Of a stretch of DNA of 64,000 nt, positions 41,461-51,020 are shown piece after piece. Every line of letters starts with the position of its first letter. The stretch's first letter is position 1. A program made the position numbers and the translations under genes. Source of the DNA: CBDHDJ01 sp965261645 (lineage in GTDB: Bacteria > Pseudomonadota > Alphaproteobacteria > SHVV01); contig CBDHDJ010000003.1 of the NCBI GenBank assembly GCA_965261645.1, forward strand, positions 806,001-870,000, given 5' to 3'. The notes under the pieces are model-generated. The model ran no database searches. It saw only the letters and a list, made by a program, of their open reading frames with translations, and was not told where the DNA came from.

Positions 41461-42904
41461 CAGCCCGTTGATTAAGTGGCTTTTTCCGGCTCTCACTCCC
41501 AGATGAGGAATGCGGCGGCGAAAGCCGTCTGGCCGCTTTGCGAGCCCCCCCGTGCCACCAGCATGGCCCCGGTGGGCGTGAGCAGAACGAAAATACCGCC
41601 ATATCCGCCCGCCACGGCCTCCCGCGGGGTGCCGGCGCCGATGAGCTGGCGCATCAGTAACGATAGATTGTGGCCGGCGACGTGGAGCAGGTATCGCTTG
41701 TGCACATTCTCTCGCCCGCGCAGCCAGGTTCGTCGCATGCCGCCACGATCGAGGTTGTGGGCAAAGCAGCGCTCGACGATCTCGGCGCGCAGCTTGAAGG
41801 CCTCGCGGGCGACCCCGGACTTGAGCCGCGCACGGTTATTGGTGACCGCGCGCCGCGCCGCCTCATCACCGTGCCAGCGCGAAAAGCCGGTCTGCTTGGG
41901 CGCCGCGATCCGGGTCTTCCAGGGACTGTCGTTCAGAGCCCTCAAGACTGCCCGTGAGTGATAACCTTTGTCGGCGACGCATTCGGCCGGGTCCTCCGAC
42001 GTCGGTGCCGCATCCACCGCATCGAGGTTTGCCTCGGCCTTCGCCAGGGTCTTGGAAAGCGTCGTGGTGTCGCCCTCATCGGCCGGGTGCAGCTCGGCCG
42101 CCACCACCGCGCCGGTGTCCAGATCCACCGCGTGCTCGGGCTTATAGGCCAGATGCGTCGTGCCGTCCTTCATCTTGGTGATCTTGGCCTCGGGGTCGCT
42201 CTTCGAAACCCAATCTGTGTTGGAAAGCTTCTTGCCCTTGCGCTTCCGGTCCAAACGCGCCAGGTCCTCGGCCGTGGGTGTCTCGACCCCGCTTTCCCGG
42301 GCCAGGCGCTCCAGCATCTCCCGGTAGCCTTCGCCGTTGTCGCGCCGCACGATGTTTCGCAGCGCCGCGTTGGCCTCCATGGTCGAGGCATCGACGCCGA
42401 TGCGCTCGCCCTTGATCAGCCCCGCCTCGGCGATCAGCACCAGAACCCAGTCGAAGACCGCCGCGTGGACTTCATGGGGCAGGCGCGTGCGGCTCCGTGA
42501 CAGCCAGGAATGGTCCGGTACCCGATCACGGCTCCCCAGTCGCAGGAACGCCCGCAGCGAAAGCGAGTCCGAGCAGCGCCACTCCAGACCGCGCTCGCTG
42601 TCGATGCCCTCAAAGTAGCCCACCAGGTGCATCCGGAAATAGCGCCCGGGCGGCACCGAGGGCGCGCCCATCCTGACCGCGTAATAAGGCCGGCAGCTCG
42701 CCTCGGCAAAGGCGTCGAAGCCGCCCTCGATCAGCACCGACTGCAAGCGGTCATAAAACACATGACCCGGAGAGCGCGGCATCTCCGACCAGCTCACCAT
42801 CAGGTCCCCCTGACCATCCTTCTGCCGTCCCATCGCCATCGGCAAATCCCCCTGCAAATCAGGGAACCAGAGAATCAGACGGCGCCGACTTAATCAACGG
42901 GCTG
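41461..42904 (-). mobile_element. IS5-like element, copy 2
   Basis: An intact 1,444-bp copy with TTAA duplicated on both sides (41457-41460, 42905-42908). It abuts the right end of the IS1595 element. The next IS5-like copy (3) begins immediately after the second TTAA, giving a tandem array. Confidence 0.92.
41493..42857 (-). CDS. IS5/IS1182-type transposase
   Basis: 454 aa, almost identical to the copy at 38368 (for example Asp for Glu in the EANLDAVDAAP segment). All DDE landmarks are present and the frame is intact. Confidence 0.9.
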   Translation of the reverse strand: MQGDLPMAMGRQKDGQGDLMVSWSEMPRSPGHVFYDRLQSVLIEGGFDAFAEASCRPYYAVRMGAPSVPPGRYFRMHLVGYFEGIDSERGLEWRCSDSLSLRAFLRLGSRDRVPDHSWLSRSRTRLPHEVHAAVFDWVLVLIAEAGLIKGERIGVDASTMEANAALRNIVRRDNGEGYREMLERLARESGVETPTAEDLARLDRKRKGKKLSNTDWVSKSDPEAKITKMKDGTTHLAYKPEHAVDLDTGAVVAAELHPADEGDTTTLSKTLAKAEANLDAVDAAPTSEDPAECVADKGYHSRAVLRALNDSPWKTRIAAPKQTGFSRWHGDEAARRAVTNNRARLKSGVAREAFKLRAEIVERCFAHNLDRGGMRRTWLRGRENVHKRYLLHVAGHNLSLLMRQLIGAGTPREAVAGGYGGIFVLLTPTGAMLVARGGSQSGQTAFAAAFLIWE

Positions 42905-42943
42905 TTAACAGCCCGTTGATTAAGTGGCTTTTTCCGGCTCTCA

Positions 42944-44104
42944 TACCAACGGCACTAATTATTGACCTGAAATCGCCCAATCTCTCATTCCGATGGACAT
43001 GATCGTCTCGGGCTGGTCGATTAGTTTGTTCCAGGCTTGGCAACCGGCCTCGATGATGGCGTCGTAATCTTCGAAGACGCGGTTAGAGAGCCAATTCTGG
43101 CGGAGGTATTGCCAGATGTTCTCGACCGGGTTCAGCTCGGGCGAGCGCGATGGCAGCAGGATGATGGTGAGGTTCTTGGGGACCTTGAGCTGGTCGGTGC
43201 TGTGCCACCCGGCGCGGTCCATCAGGACGACGCCATGGGCCTTGGCGGCGACGTTGCAGCTGATCTCGTCGAGATGCATCTGCATGGCGGCTGTGTTGGC
43301 GAAGGGGAGCATGAGAGCGGCACCCTTGGCTCCCATGGGACAGATTGCGCCAAAGAGGTAGGCGTTCGTGTAGCGCTGATCGGCGGGCAGGCGTGGCCTT
43401 GTTCCCTTCTTCGCCCAAATGCGCACACGCCCGTTCTTCTGTCCCAGCCTGGCCTCGTCTTGGAACCAGATCTCGACCCGCTTGGTCTTGGGCAGACCGG
43501 CTAGGTGGGCAGCGAGCGTGCGGGGGAAGTTTTTTTGAACGCCTCGATCACCCGCTGGTCCTGCTTGGGGTGCTGCGGCCGGGCGCTGATGTGGGAGAAG
43601 GACAGCGCGACGAGAAGGTCGGAGATCGCCCGCTCGCTATAGATCACGCCAAAGCGTTCTTCGATCACCCGTTTCAGGTCAACCCGCCGCCAGCGAACCA
43701 CACCGTCAATCTTTGGATCGGGGCCCGTTTCGACGATCACCGACAGTTCGCCCATCTGCTCGTCGGTCAAGAGCCGGGGGCGGCCCGCACCGGGACGGTT
43801 CTTCAAGCCGTCTGCCCCTTCATCGTTGAAGCGGTGCGCCCAGTCTCTCAGCGTCTGGCGATCCATGCCGCCGACCTTAGCGGCTTCCGCTCGGCTCATG
43901 CCGTCGTAAACCGCCGCCAAGGCCAAAAGCCGGCGAACTTGGCGGGGATCGCGACTGTGCTTGGCCAAACACCGGAGCTTAATGCTGTCGTAGTCGTCCC
44001 GAAGAGCAATGCATACTGACATGGCGAATCTCCTTCGCCAGCCTTGAATCACATCCAGCCCAAAAAGGGAATCCCTTGCGAGTCAGAATTTTGCGCCGTT
44101 GGTA
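42944..44104 (-). mobile_element. IS630-family element inside IS5-like copy 3
   Basis: 1,161 bp including the terminal TA on each side. The inverted ends are TACCAACGGCACTAATT and TACCAACGGCGCAAAATT. Compared with uninterrupted IS5-like copies, the insertion has duplicated TCA, giving TCA-TACC...GGTA-TCA, rather than only the TA expected for IS630. Confidence 0.85.
42959..44022 (-). CDS. IS630-family transposase made by -1 ribosomal frameshifting
   Basis: Two frames encode one protein. The first starts at ATG 44022 (AAGGAG upstream) and holds the HTH domain (SRAEAAKVGGMDRQTLRDW) before stopping at 43501. At a seven-A tract read on the minus strand (43536-43530, codons TTC AAA AAA AC) a -1 slip enters the second frame. 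It continues as NFPRTLAAHLAGLPKTKRV and the DDE core: EIWFQDEARLGQK (Asp), VVLMDRAGWH (Asp) and SPELNPVENIW (Glu). The fused product is about 354 aa, normal for IS630. The internal ATG at 43426 would give a headless protein. Confidence 0.85.
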
Positions 44105-44590
44105 TCACTCCCAGATGAGGAATGCGGCGGCGAAAGCCGTCTGGCCGCTTTGCGAGACCCCCCGTGCCACCAGCATGGCCCCGGTGGGCGTGAGCAGAAC
44201 GAAAATACCGCCATATCCGCCCGCCACGGCCTCCCGCGGGGTGCCGGCGCCGATGAGCTGGCGCATCAGTAACGATAGATTGTGGCCGGCGACGTGGAGC
44301 AGGTATCGCTTGTGCACATTCTCTCGCCCGCGCAGCCAGGTTCGTCGCATGCCGCCACGATCGAGGTTGTGGGCAAAGCAGCGCTCGACGATCTCGGCGC
44401 GCAGCTTGAAGGCCTCGCGGGCGACCCCGGACTTGAGCCGCGCACGGTTATTGGTGACCGCGCGCCGCGCCGCCTCATCACCGTGCCAGCGCGAAAAGCC
44501 GGTCTGCTTGGGCGCCGCGATCCGGGTCTTCCAGGGACTGTCGTTCAGAGCCCTCAAGACCGCCCGTGAGTGATAACCTTTGTCGGCGAC

Positions 44591-45984
44591 GGTTGTGTCT
44601 CGGAAGTGGTGGAAATTGGTTTTGGCGCCTCTCCGAGCGGGTTGAGTTTTGCGGCGGTCAGGCCGCGCGGTCAAGGGTTTCGTCGGCGATTAGCTGATCG
44701 AGGGTTTCCCATCCATCGACTTTGCGCATCTGGATTTGGCCGGAAGCGAGGAGCGCCCAGAGGAGCATCGGCACTGTTTCGGGACACGGCAGCACGGTCT
44801 GTGTTTTGATCCGGCGCTTGAACTCCTCGTTGAGACGCTCAATGGCGTTGGTCGTTCGGGCTGATTTCCATTGGCTCTTGGACAGGCGCGTGAAGGTAAA
44901 GAGCTTGTCGCCCGCTTCTGCGAGGCTGTCCGCGACGGCCCTGCATTTCAGCCGCCACTTGCGGACAAACGCCTTGCGGCGGGTTTCCACCTCGGAGGCA
45001 GTGTCGGCATAGATCATATCGCGGTAATCTTCGCTCAGCTCGTCATGCATGTGTTTGGGAGCATGACCCAGAAGGTTGCGGTGCTTGTGCACGGTGCAGC
45101 GTTGAACGGGAAGGTCATCGCCCCAAAGCGCCGACAGAGCCGCCTCCAGTCCCGGCGCGCCATCGACGATGACAAACCCGGGCCGTTTCAGTCCACGCGC
45201 ATCAAGGTCGTCGAGGAACTGGCGCCACGCCGCCTGGCTTTCTCCGCCCATATTCCCGATCGAAAGCAAGACCTTCTGGCCATCCCGGCGCACCCCTATA
45301 GCCGCGAGAACCGAGATGTTGGTGGCCTTGCGGTCCAGTCGGGTCTTGATCACAGTGCCGTCAAGGATCAGCCGAACGATATCCTCATCCGCGAGGCCAC
45401 GGCTGCACCAGGCGTCCCAATCGACCTTCACCTTGCGCCACGCCCGGCTCACAACGTCCTTGCTCACAGCACCCCGGAAGAGCCCGAACAGCGCGCGTTT
45501 CACCCGCCGCGTGTTGGTTCCGGACAGATACACCGAAGCGATCAGCGCCTCGGCCTTTCTGGTCAGCCGCTGGTAGCGCGGCAGCGCCCGCGAACGCCAT
45601 TCCGACGCCCGACCGTCTTCCTCAACGATCCGCGCACGCGGCACGCTCACCCTCTCGGTCCCGAATGTCCCCGTCAGTTGCCGCTCCCGGTGCCCGTTCC
45701 GATACCCTTGCCGAAGCGCATCCTCTCGACCGTATCGGCAGCGCCCGAGAAACTGCGCAAGTTCCTCCTCAAAAACGGCCTCGATCGTGGATCTGATGTT
45801 CTCCCGCAGCCGGTCCTCGAGCGGATCATAGCCGGCGTCATTGGCCAGTAGCGAAAGCGCGGAAGTCTCGGTAGTGTTCTTCATGGCGTGATCTCCTTGG
45901 CGGTGCTAGCCGCCGGTTGGGTGGTTGTCTTGTCACCCGGAGATTACGCCATCCTCAAATTTCCACCACTTTCGAGACACAGCC
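44591..45984 (-). mobile_element. IS256-family element, second type
   Basis: 1,394 bp with inverted ends GGTTGTGTCTCGGAAGTGG and GGCTGTGTCTCGAAAGTGG. It is flanked by the perfect 8-bp duplication TCGGCGAC (44583-44590, 45985-45992) within IS5-like copy 3. Unrelated at sequence level to the IS256 at 14728. Confidence 0.93.
44658..45884 (-). CDS. IS256-family transposase (second type)
   Basis: A 408-aa mutator-type transposase, intact. Landmarks: RQGYRNGHRERQLTGTFG near the N-terminus, LADEDIVRLILDGTVIKTRL (first Asp), FVIVDGAPGLEAALSALWG (second Asp), CTVHKHRNLLGHAP and ARTTNAIERLNEEFKRRIK with the catalytic Glu. Only the family is shared with the enzyme at 14821. Confidence 0.93.
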   Translation of the reverse strand: MKNTTETSALSLLANDAGYDPLEDRLRENIRSTIEAVFEEELAQFLGRCRYGREDALRQGYRNGHRERQLTGTFGTERVSVPRARIVEEDGRASEWRSRALPRYQRLTRKAEALIASVYLSGTNTRRVKRALFGLFRGAVSKDVVSRAWRKVKVDWDAWCSRGLADEDIVRLILDGTVIKTRLDRKATNISVLAAIGVRRDGQKVLLSIGNMGGESQAAWRQFLDDLDARGLKRPGFVIVDGAPGLEAALSALWGDDLPVQRCTVHKHRNLLGHAPKHMHDELSEDYRDMIYADTASEVETRRKAFVRKWRLKCRAVADSLAEAGDKLFTFTRLSKSQWKSARTTNAIERLNEEFKRRIKTQTVLPCPETVPMLLWALLASGQIQMRKVDGWETLDQLIADETLDRAA

Positions 45985-46980
45985 TCGGCGACGCATTCGG
46001 CCGGGTCCTCCGATGTCGGTGCCGCATCCACCGCCTCGAGGTTTGCCTCGGCCTTCGCCAGGGTCTTGGAAAGCGTCGTGGTGTCGCCCTCATCGGCCGG
46101 GTGCAGCTCGGCCGCCACCACCGCGCCGGTGTCCAGATCCACCGCGTGCTCGGGCTTGTAGGCCAGATGCGTCGTGCCGTCCTTCATCTTGGTGATCTTG
46201 GCCTCGGGGTCGCTCTTCGAAACCCAATCCGTGTTGGAAAGCTTCTTGCCCTTGCGCTTCCGGTCCAGACGCGCCAGGTCCTCGGCCGTGGGTGTCTCGA
46301 CCCCGCTTTCCCGGGCCAGGCGCTCCAGCATCTCCCGGTAGCCTTCGCCGTTGTCGCGCCGCACGATGTTCCGCAGCGCCGCGTTGGCCTCCATGGTCGA
46401 GGCATCGACGCCGATGCGCTCGCCCTTGATCAGCCCCGCCTCGGCGATCAGCACCAGAACCCAGTCGAAGACCGCCGCGTGGACTTCATGGGGCAGGCGC
46501 GTGCGGCTCCGTGACAGCCAGGAATGGTCCGGTACCCGATCACGGCTCCCCAGTCGCAGGAACGCCCGCAGCGAAAGCGAGCCCGAGCAGCGCCACTCCA
46601 GACCGCGCTCGCTGTCGATGCCCTCAAAGTAGCCCACCAGGTGCATCCGGAAATAGCGCCCGGGCGGCACCGAGGGCGCGCCCATCCGGACCGCGTAATA
46701 AGGCCGGCAGCTCGCCTCGGCAAAGGCGTCGAAGCCGCCCGCGATCAGCACCGACTGCAAGCGGTCATAAAACACATGACCCGGAGAGCGCGGCATCTCC
46801 GACCAGCTCACCATCAGGTCCCCCTGACCATCCTTCTGCCGTCCCATCGCCATCGGCAAATCCCCCTGCAAATCAGGGAACCAGAGAATCAGACGGCGCC
46901 GACTTAATCAACGGGCTGCTAATGTGCAAACGCGGCTCAGGGAAAACTTCCGCTTCGTATGAAGAAAAATCTCTCCTTCC

Positions 46981-48133
46981 TAGTGGATTGATCGGATCGA
47001 AAGAGTCCGATTTGGGATTCAGTATTGTGCCGTGGCATGCGAGTCTGGCACATGCGCGGCGGAATCTCCTTCACTGTATCGGCCGGCGACGGTCAGCGAT
47101 TGCGCGCGATCGTCGCGGACCCCAAGAGCCCGCAGAAGCACGTCTGGCGGGCGCGTATTGTCCTTCTGAGCGGCGCGGGTCTGGGTACCTCGGCGATCAT
47201 GGGCGAGACCGACAAGTCCAAGACCTGCGTGTGGCGCTGGCAGGAGCGCTTCATGCACGAGGGCGTCGGCGGCCTGCTTCGCGACAAGTCCCGCCCGCCG
47301 GGCAAGGCGCCGATCGCGCCTGATCGCGTCGCCTGGATCGTCCGTCAGACGCAGCAACCGCCGCCGCACGAGGCAACCCACTGGACGCTGCGCGCGATGG
47401 CCAAGGCGGCCGGCGTCGCCGCGTCGACGGTGCAGGCGATCTGGAAAGCCCACGGCCTCAGCCCGCACCGCTGGCGGAACTTCAAGCTCTCGAACGACCC
47501 GGCCTTCGCCGAGAAGCTCGCCGATATCGTCGGCTTGTATGTCGATCCACCGGCCCATGCGGTGGTGCTGTCGATCGACGAGAAGTCGCAGATCCAAGCA
47601 CTCGACCGCACCCAGCCCGGCCTGCCGATGAAGAAGGGCCGCGCCGGCACCATGACCCATGACTACAAACGCCACGGCACGACCACGCTGTTCGCGGCGC
47701 TCAACATTCTGGATGGAACGGTCATCGGGCAGAACATGCAGCGCCACCGCCATCAGGAGTTCATCCGCTTCCTCAACCGCATCGAGCGCGAGGTGCCGGC
47801 GGACAAGGCCATCCACGTGATCCTCGACAATTACGCGGCGCACAAGAAGGACAAGGTCAGCGCCTGGCTCGACCGTCATCCACGCTGGACTTTCCACTTC
47901 ACGCCAACCTCGTGTTCGTGGCTCAATGCCGTCGAGGGCTTCTTTGCCAAACTCACGCGGCGCAGGCTAAAGCACGCTATCTTCCATTCCCTCGTCGATC
48001 TCCAGGCCGCCATCAATCGCTTCGTCCGTGAATACAATGCCGCCAACCCACAACCATTCATCTGGAAAGCACATCCCGATGACATCATCGCCGCACGAAA
48101 CCGAGGGTTCCAAACGTTGAAATCAATCCACTA
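46981..48133 (+). mobile_element. IS630-family element (second type)
   Basis: About 1,153 bp bounded by TA and inverted ends GTGGATTGAT (left TAGTGGATTGATCGG, right inward TAGTGGATTGATTTC). Insertion at TA is consistent with the family, and removal leaves the TPR/OB frame intact across the site. The same ends flank a MITE at 58485-58605. Confidence 0.88.
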
Positions 48134-48134
48134 G
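47025..48134 (+). CDS. IS630-family transposase
   Basis: A protein of up to 369 aa in one uninterrupted frame. N-terminal HTH domains (DKSKTCVWRWQERFMHEGV, then AAGVAASTVQAIWKAHG) are followed by the DDE core: VVLSIDEKSQIQALDRTQ (Asp), IHVILDNYAAHK (Asp) and CSWLNAVEGFFAKLTRR (Glu). The true start may be an internal Met (codon 5 or 10). The TAG stop uses the terminal TA plus one flanking base, so it is formed at the insertion junction. Confidence 0.9.
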   Translation: MCRGMRVWHMRGGISFTVSAGDGQRLRAIVADPKSPQKHVWRARIVLLSGAGLGTSAIMGETDKSKTCVWRWQERFMHEGVGGLLRDKSRPPGKAPIAPDRVAWIVRQTQQPPPHEATHWTLRAMAKAAGVAASTVQAIWKAHGLSPHRWRNFKLSNDPAFAEKLADIVGLYVDPPAHAVVLSIDEKSQIQALDRTQPGLPMKKGRAGTMTHDYKRHGTTTLFAALNILDGTVIGQNMQRHRHQEFIRFLNRIEREVPADKAIHVILDNYAAHKKDKVSAWLDRHPRWTFHFTPTSCSWLNAVEGFFAKLTRRRLKHAIFHSLVDLQAAINRFVREYNAANPQPFIWKAHPDDIIAARNRGFQTLKSIH

Positions 48135-48206
48135 TATCCACTACGCCTGCATATTCTCCAATACGTGACGTTATCAGCTCGTTGATTAAGTGGCTTTTTC
48201 CGGCTC

Positions 48207-50057
48207 TCACTCCCAGATGAGGAATGCGGCGGCGAAAGCCGTCTGGCCGCTTTGCGAGCCCCCCCGTGCCACCAGCATGGCCCCGGTGGGCGTGAGCAGA
48301 ACGAAAATACCGCCATATCCGCCCGCCACGGCCTCCCGCGGGGTGCCGGCGCCGATGAGCTGGCGCATCAGTAACGATAGATTGTGGCCGGCGACGTGGA
48401 GCAGGTATCGCTTGTGCACATTCTCTCGCCCGCGCAGCCAGGTTCGTCGCATGCCGCCACGATCGAGGTTGTGGGCAAAGCAGCGCTCGACGATCTCGGC
48501 GCGCAGCTTGAAGGCCTCGCGGGCGACCCCGGACTTGAGCCGCGCACGGTTATTGGTGACCGCGCGCCGCGCCGCCTCATCACCGTGCCAGCGCGAAAAG
48601 CCGGTCTGCTTGGGCGCCGCGATCCGGGTCTTCCAGGGACTGTCGTTCAGAGCCCTCAACAGCCCGTTGATTAAGTGGCTTTTTCCGGCTCTCACTCCCA
48701 GATGAGGAATGCGGCGGCGAAAGCCGTCTGGCTGCTTTGCGAGCCCCCCCCGTGCCACCAGCATGGCCCCGGTGGGCGTGAGCAGAACGAAAATACCGCC
48801 ATATCCGCCCGCCACGGCCTCCCGCGGGGTGCCGGCGCCGATGAGCTGGCGCATCAGTAACGATAGATTGTGGCCGGCGACGTGGAGCAGGTATCGCTTG
48901 TGCACATTCTCTCGCCCGCGCAGCCAGGTTCGTCGCATGCCGCCACGATCGAGGTTGTGGGCAAAGCAGCGCTCGACGATCTCGGCGCGCAGCTTGAAGG
49001 CCTCGCGGGCGACCCCGGACTTGAGCCGCGCACGGTTATTGGTGACCGCGCGCCGCGCCGCCTCATCACCGTGCCAGCGCGAAAAGCCGGTCTGCTTGGG
49101 CGCCGCGATCCGGGTCTTCCAGGGACTGTCGTTCAGAGCCCTCAAGACCGCCCGTGAGTGATAACCTTTGTCGGCGACGCATTCGGCCGGGTCCTCCGAT
49201 GTCGGTGCCGCATCCACCGCCTCGAGGTTTGCCTCGGCCTTCGCCAGGGTCTTGGAAAGCGTCGTGGTGTCGCCCTCATCGGCCGGGTGCAGCTCGGCCG
49301 CCACCACCGCGCCGGTGTCCAGATCCACCGCGTGCTCGGGCTTGTAGGCCAGATGCGTCGTGCCGTCCTTCATCTTGGTGATCTTGGCCTCGGGGTCGCT
49401 CTTCGAAACCCAATCCGTGTTGGAAAGCTTCTTGCCCTTGCGCTTCCGGTCCAGACGCGCCAGGTCCTCGGCCGTGGGTGTCTCGACCCCGCTTTCCCGG
49501 GCCAGGCGCTCCAGCATCTCCCGGTAGCCTTCGCCGTTGTCGCGCCGCACGATGTTCCGCAGCGCCGCGTTGGCCTCCATGGTCGAGGCATCGACGCCGA
49601 TGCGCTCGCCCTTGATCAGCCCCGCCTCGGCGATCAGCACCAGAACCCAGTCGAAGACCGCCGCGTGGACTTCATGGGGCAGGCGCGTGCGGCTCCGTGA
49701 CAGCCAGGAATGGTCCGGTACCCGATCACGGCTCCCCAGTCGCAGGAACGCCCGCAGCGAAAGCGAGTCCGAGCAGCGCCACTCCAGACCGCGCTCACTG
49801 TCGATGCCCTCAAAGTAGCCCACCAGGTGCATCCGGAAATAGCGCCCGGGCGGCACCGAGGGCGCGCCCATCCGGGCCGCGTAATAAGGCCGGCAGCTCG
49901 CCTCGGCAAAGGCGTCGAAGCCGCCCTCGATCAGCACCGACTGCAAGCGGTCATAAAACACATGACCCGGAGAGCGCGGCATCTCCGGCCAGCTCACCAT
50001 CAGGTCCCCCTGACCATCCTTCTGCCGTCCCATCGCCATCGGTAAATCCCCCTGCAA
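48207..50057 (-). CDS. Chimeric 616-codon transposase from copies 5 and 4
   Basis: The frame starts at the normal transposase ATG of copy 5 and is standard for about 435 codons. The extra C in the poly-C tract then shifts it, so the usual stop is missed. It reads out of the copy 5 terminus (LAKQPDGFRRRIPHLGVRAG, then KSHLINGL) and, by chance in frame, re-enters the C-terminal half of copy 4's transposase from RALNDSPWKTR to the normal FLIWE end. The second catalytic C-terminus is thus duplicated in one polypeptide. Whether it is active is unknown; it is best treated as a mutation product. Confidence 0.7.
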   Translation of the reverse strand: MQGDLPMAMGRQKDGQGDLMVSWPEMPRSPGHVFYDRLQSVLIEGGFDAFAEASCRPYYAARMGAPSVPPGRYFRMHLVGYFEGIDSERGLEWRCSDSLSLRAFLRLGSRDRVPDHSWLSRSRTRLPHEVHAAVFDWVLVLIAEAGLIKGERIGVDASTMEANAALRNIVRRDNGEGYREMLERLARESGVETPTAEDLARLDRKRKGKKLSNTDWVSKSDPEAKITKMKDGTTHLAYKPEHAVDLDTGAVVAAELHPADEGDTTTLSKTLAKAEANLEAVDAAPTSEDPAECVADKGYHSRAVLRALNDSPWKTRIAAPKQTGFSRWHGDEAARRAVTNNRARLKSGVAREAFKLRAEIVERCFAHNLDRGGMRRTWLRGRENVHKRYLLHVAGHNLSLLMRQLIGAGTPREAVAGGYGGIFVLLTPTGAMLVARGGLAKQPDGFRRRIPHLGVRAGKSHLINGLLRALNDSPWKTRIAAPKQTGFSRWHGDEAARRAVTNNRARLKSGVAREAFKLRAEIVERCFAHNLDRGGMRRTWLRGRENVHKRYLLHVAGHNLSLLMRQLIGAGTPREAVAGGYGGIFVLLTPTGAMLVARGGSQSGQTAFAAAFLIWE

Positions 50058-50104
50058 ATCAGGGAACCAGAGAATCAGACGGCGCCGACTTAATCAACGG
50101 GCTG
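48660..50104 (-). mobile_element. IS5-like element, copy 5, inside copy 4
   Basis: 1,445 bp, one base longer than its siblings because a run of seven C has become eight near 48745. It sits inside an IS of its own kind. Flanking tetranucleotides are TCAA (48656-48659) and TTAA (50105-50108). Confidence 0.9.
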
Positions 50105-50108
50105 TTAA

Positions 50109-51020
50109 GACTGCCCGTGAGTGATAACCTTTGTCGGCGACGCATTCGGCCGGGTCCTCCGACGTCGGTGCCGCATCCACCGCCTCGGGGTTTGCCTCGG
50201 CCTTCGCCAGGGTCTTGGAAAGCGTCGTGGTGTCGCCCTCATCGGCCGGGTGCAGCTCGGCCGCCACCACCGCGCCGGTGTCCAGATCCACCGCGTGCTC
50301 GGGCTTGTAGGCCAGATGCGTCGTGCCGTCCTTCATCTTGGTGATCTTGGCCTCGGGGTCGCTCTTCGAAACCCAATCCGTGTTGGAAAGCTTCTTGCCC
50401 TTGCGCTTCCGGTCCAGACGCGCCAGGTCCTCGGCCGTGGGTGTCTCGACCCCGCTTTCCCGGGCCAGGCGCTCCAGCATCTCCCGGTAGCCTTCGCCGT
50501 TGTCGCGCCGCACGATGTTCCGCAGCGCCGCGTTGGCCTCCATGGTCGAGGCATCGACGCCGATGCGCTCGCCCTTGATCAGCCCCGCCTCGGCGATCAG
50601 CACCAGAACCCAGTCGAAGACCGCCGCGTGGACTTCATGGGGCAGGCGCGTGCGGCTCCGTGACAGCCAGGAATGGTCCGGTACCCGATCACGGCTCCCC
50701 AGTCGCAGGAACGCCCGCAGCGAAAGCGAGTCCGAGCAGCGCCACTCCAGACCGCGCTCGCTGTCGATGCCCTCAAAGTAGCCCACCAGGTGCATCCGAA
50801 AATAGCGCCCGGGCGGCACCGAGGGCGCGCCCATCCGGACCGCGTAATAAGGCCGGCAGCTCGCCTCGGCAAAGGCGTCGAAGCCGCCCTCGATCAGCAC
50901 CGACTGCAAGCGGTCATAAAACACATGACCCGGAGAGCGCGGCATCTCCGACCAGCTCACCATCAGGTCCCCCTGACCATCCTTCTGCCGTCCCATCACC
51001 ATCGGCAAATCCCCCTGCAA
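50109..51020 (-). pseudogene. IS5-like transposase N-terminal part (copy 4)
   Basis: About the first 304 codons match the intact transposase to VADKGYHSRAVL. The frame then enters the copy 5 end and stops at 50094. The remaining C-terminal codons of this copy are those captured by the chimera at 48207. Confidence 0.85.

Larger units (their letters stand above)
42909..46918 (-). mobile_element. IS5-like element, copy 3, interrupted twice
   Basis: The copy is split into 42909-42943, 44105-44590 and 45993-46918. An IS630 element occupies 42944-44104 and an IS256 element of a second type occupies 44591-45984. Both outer ends are present. Transposase remnants are the C-terminal part (44105-44590) and the N-terminal 280 codons (down to about 45993), so it is dead. 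Flanking tetranucleotides are TTAA (left) and CTAA (right). Confidence 0.9.

Noticed and set aside
41417..46907. Many additional open frames on both strands within the IS5-like copies
   Set aside because: They recur identically in each copy and are antisense or shifted shadows of the GC-rich transposase gene.
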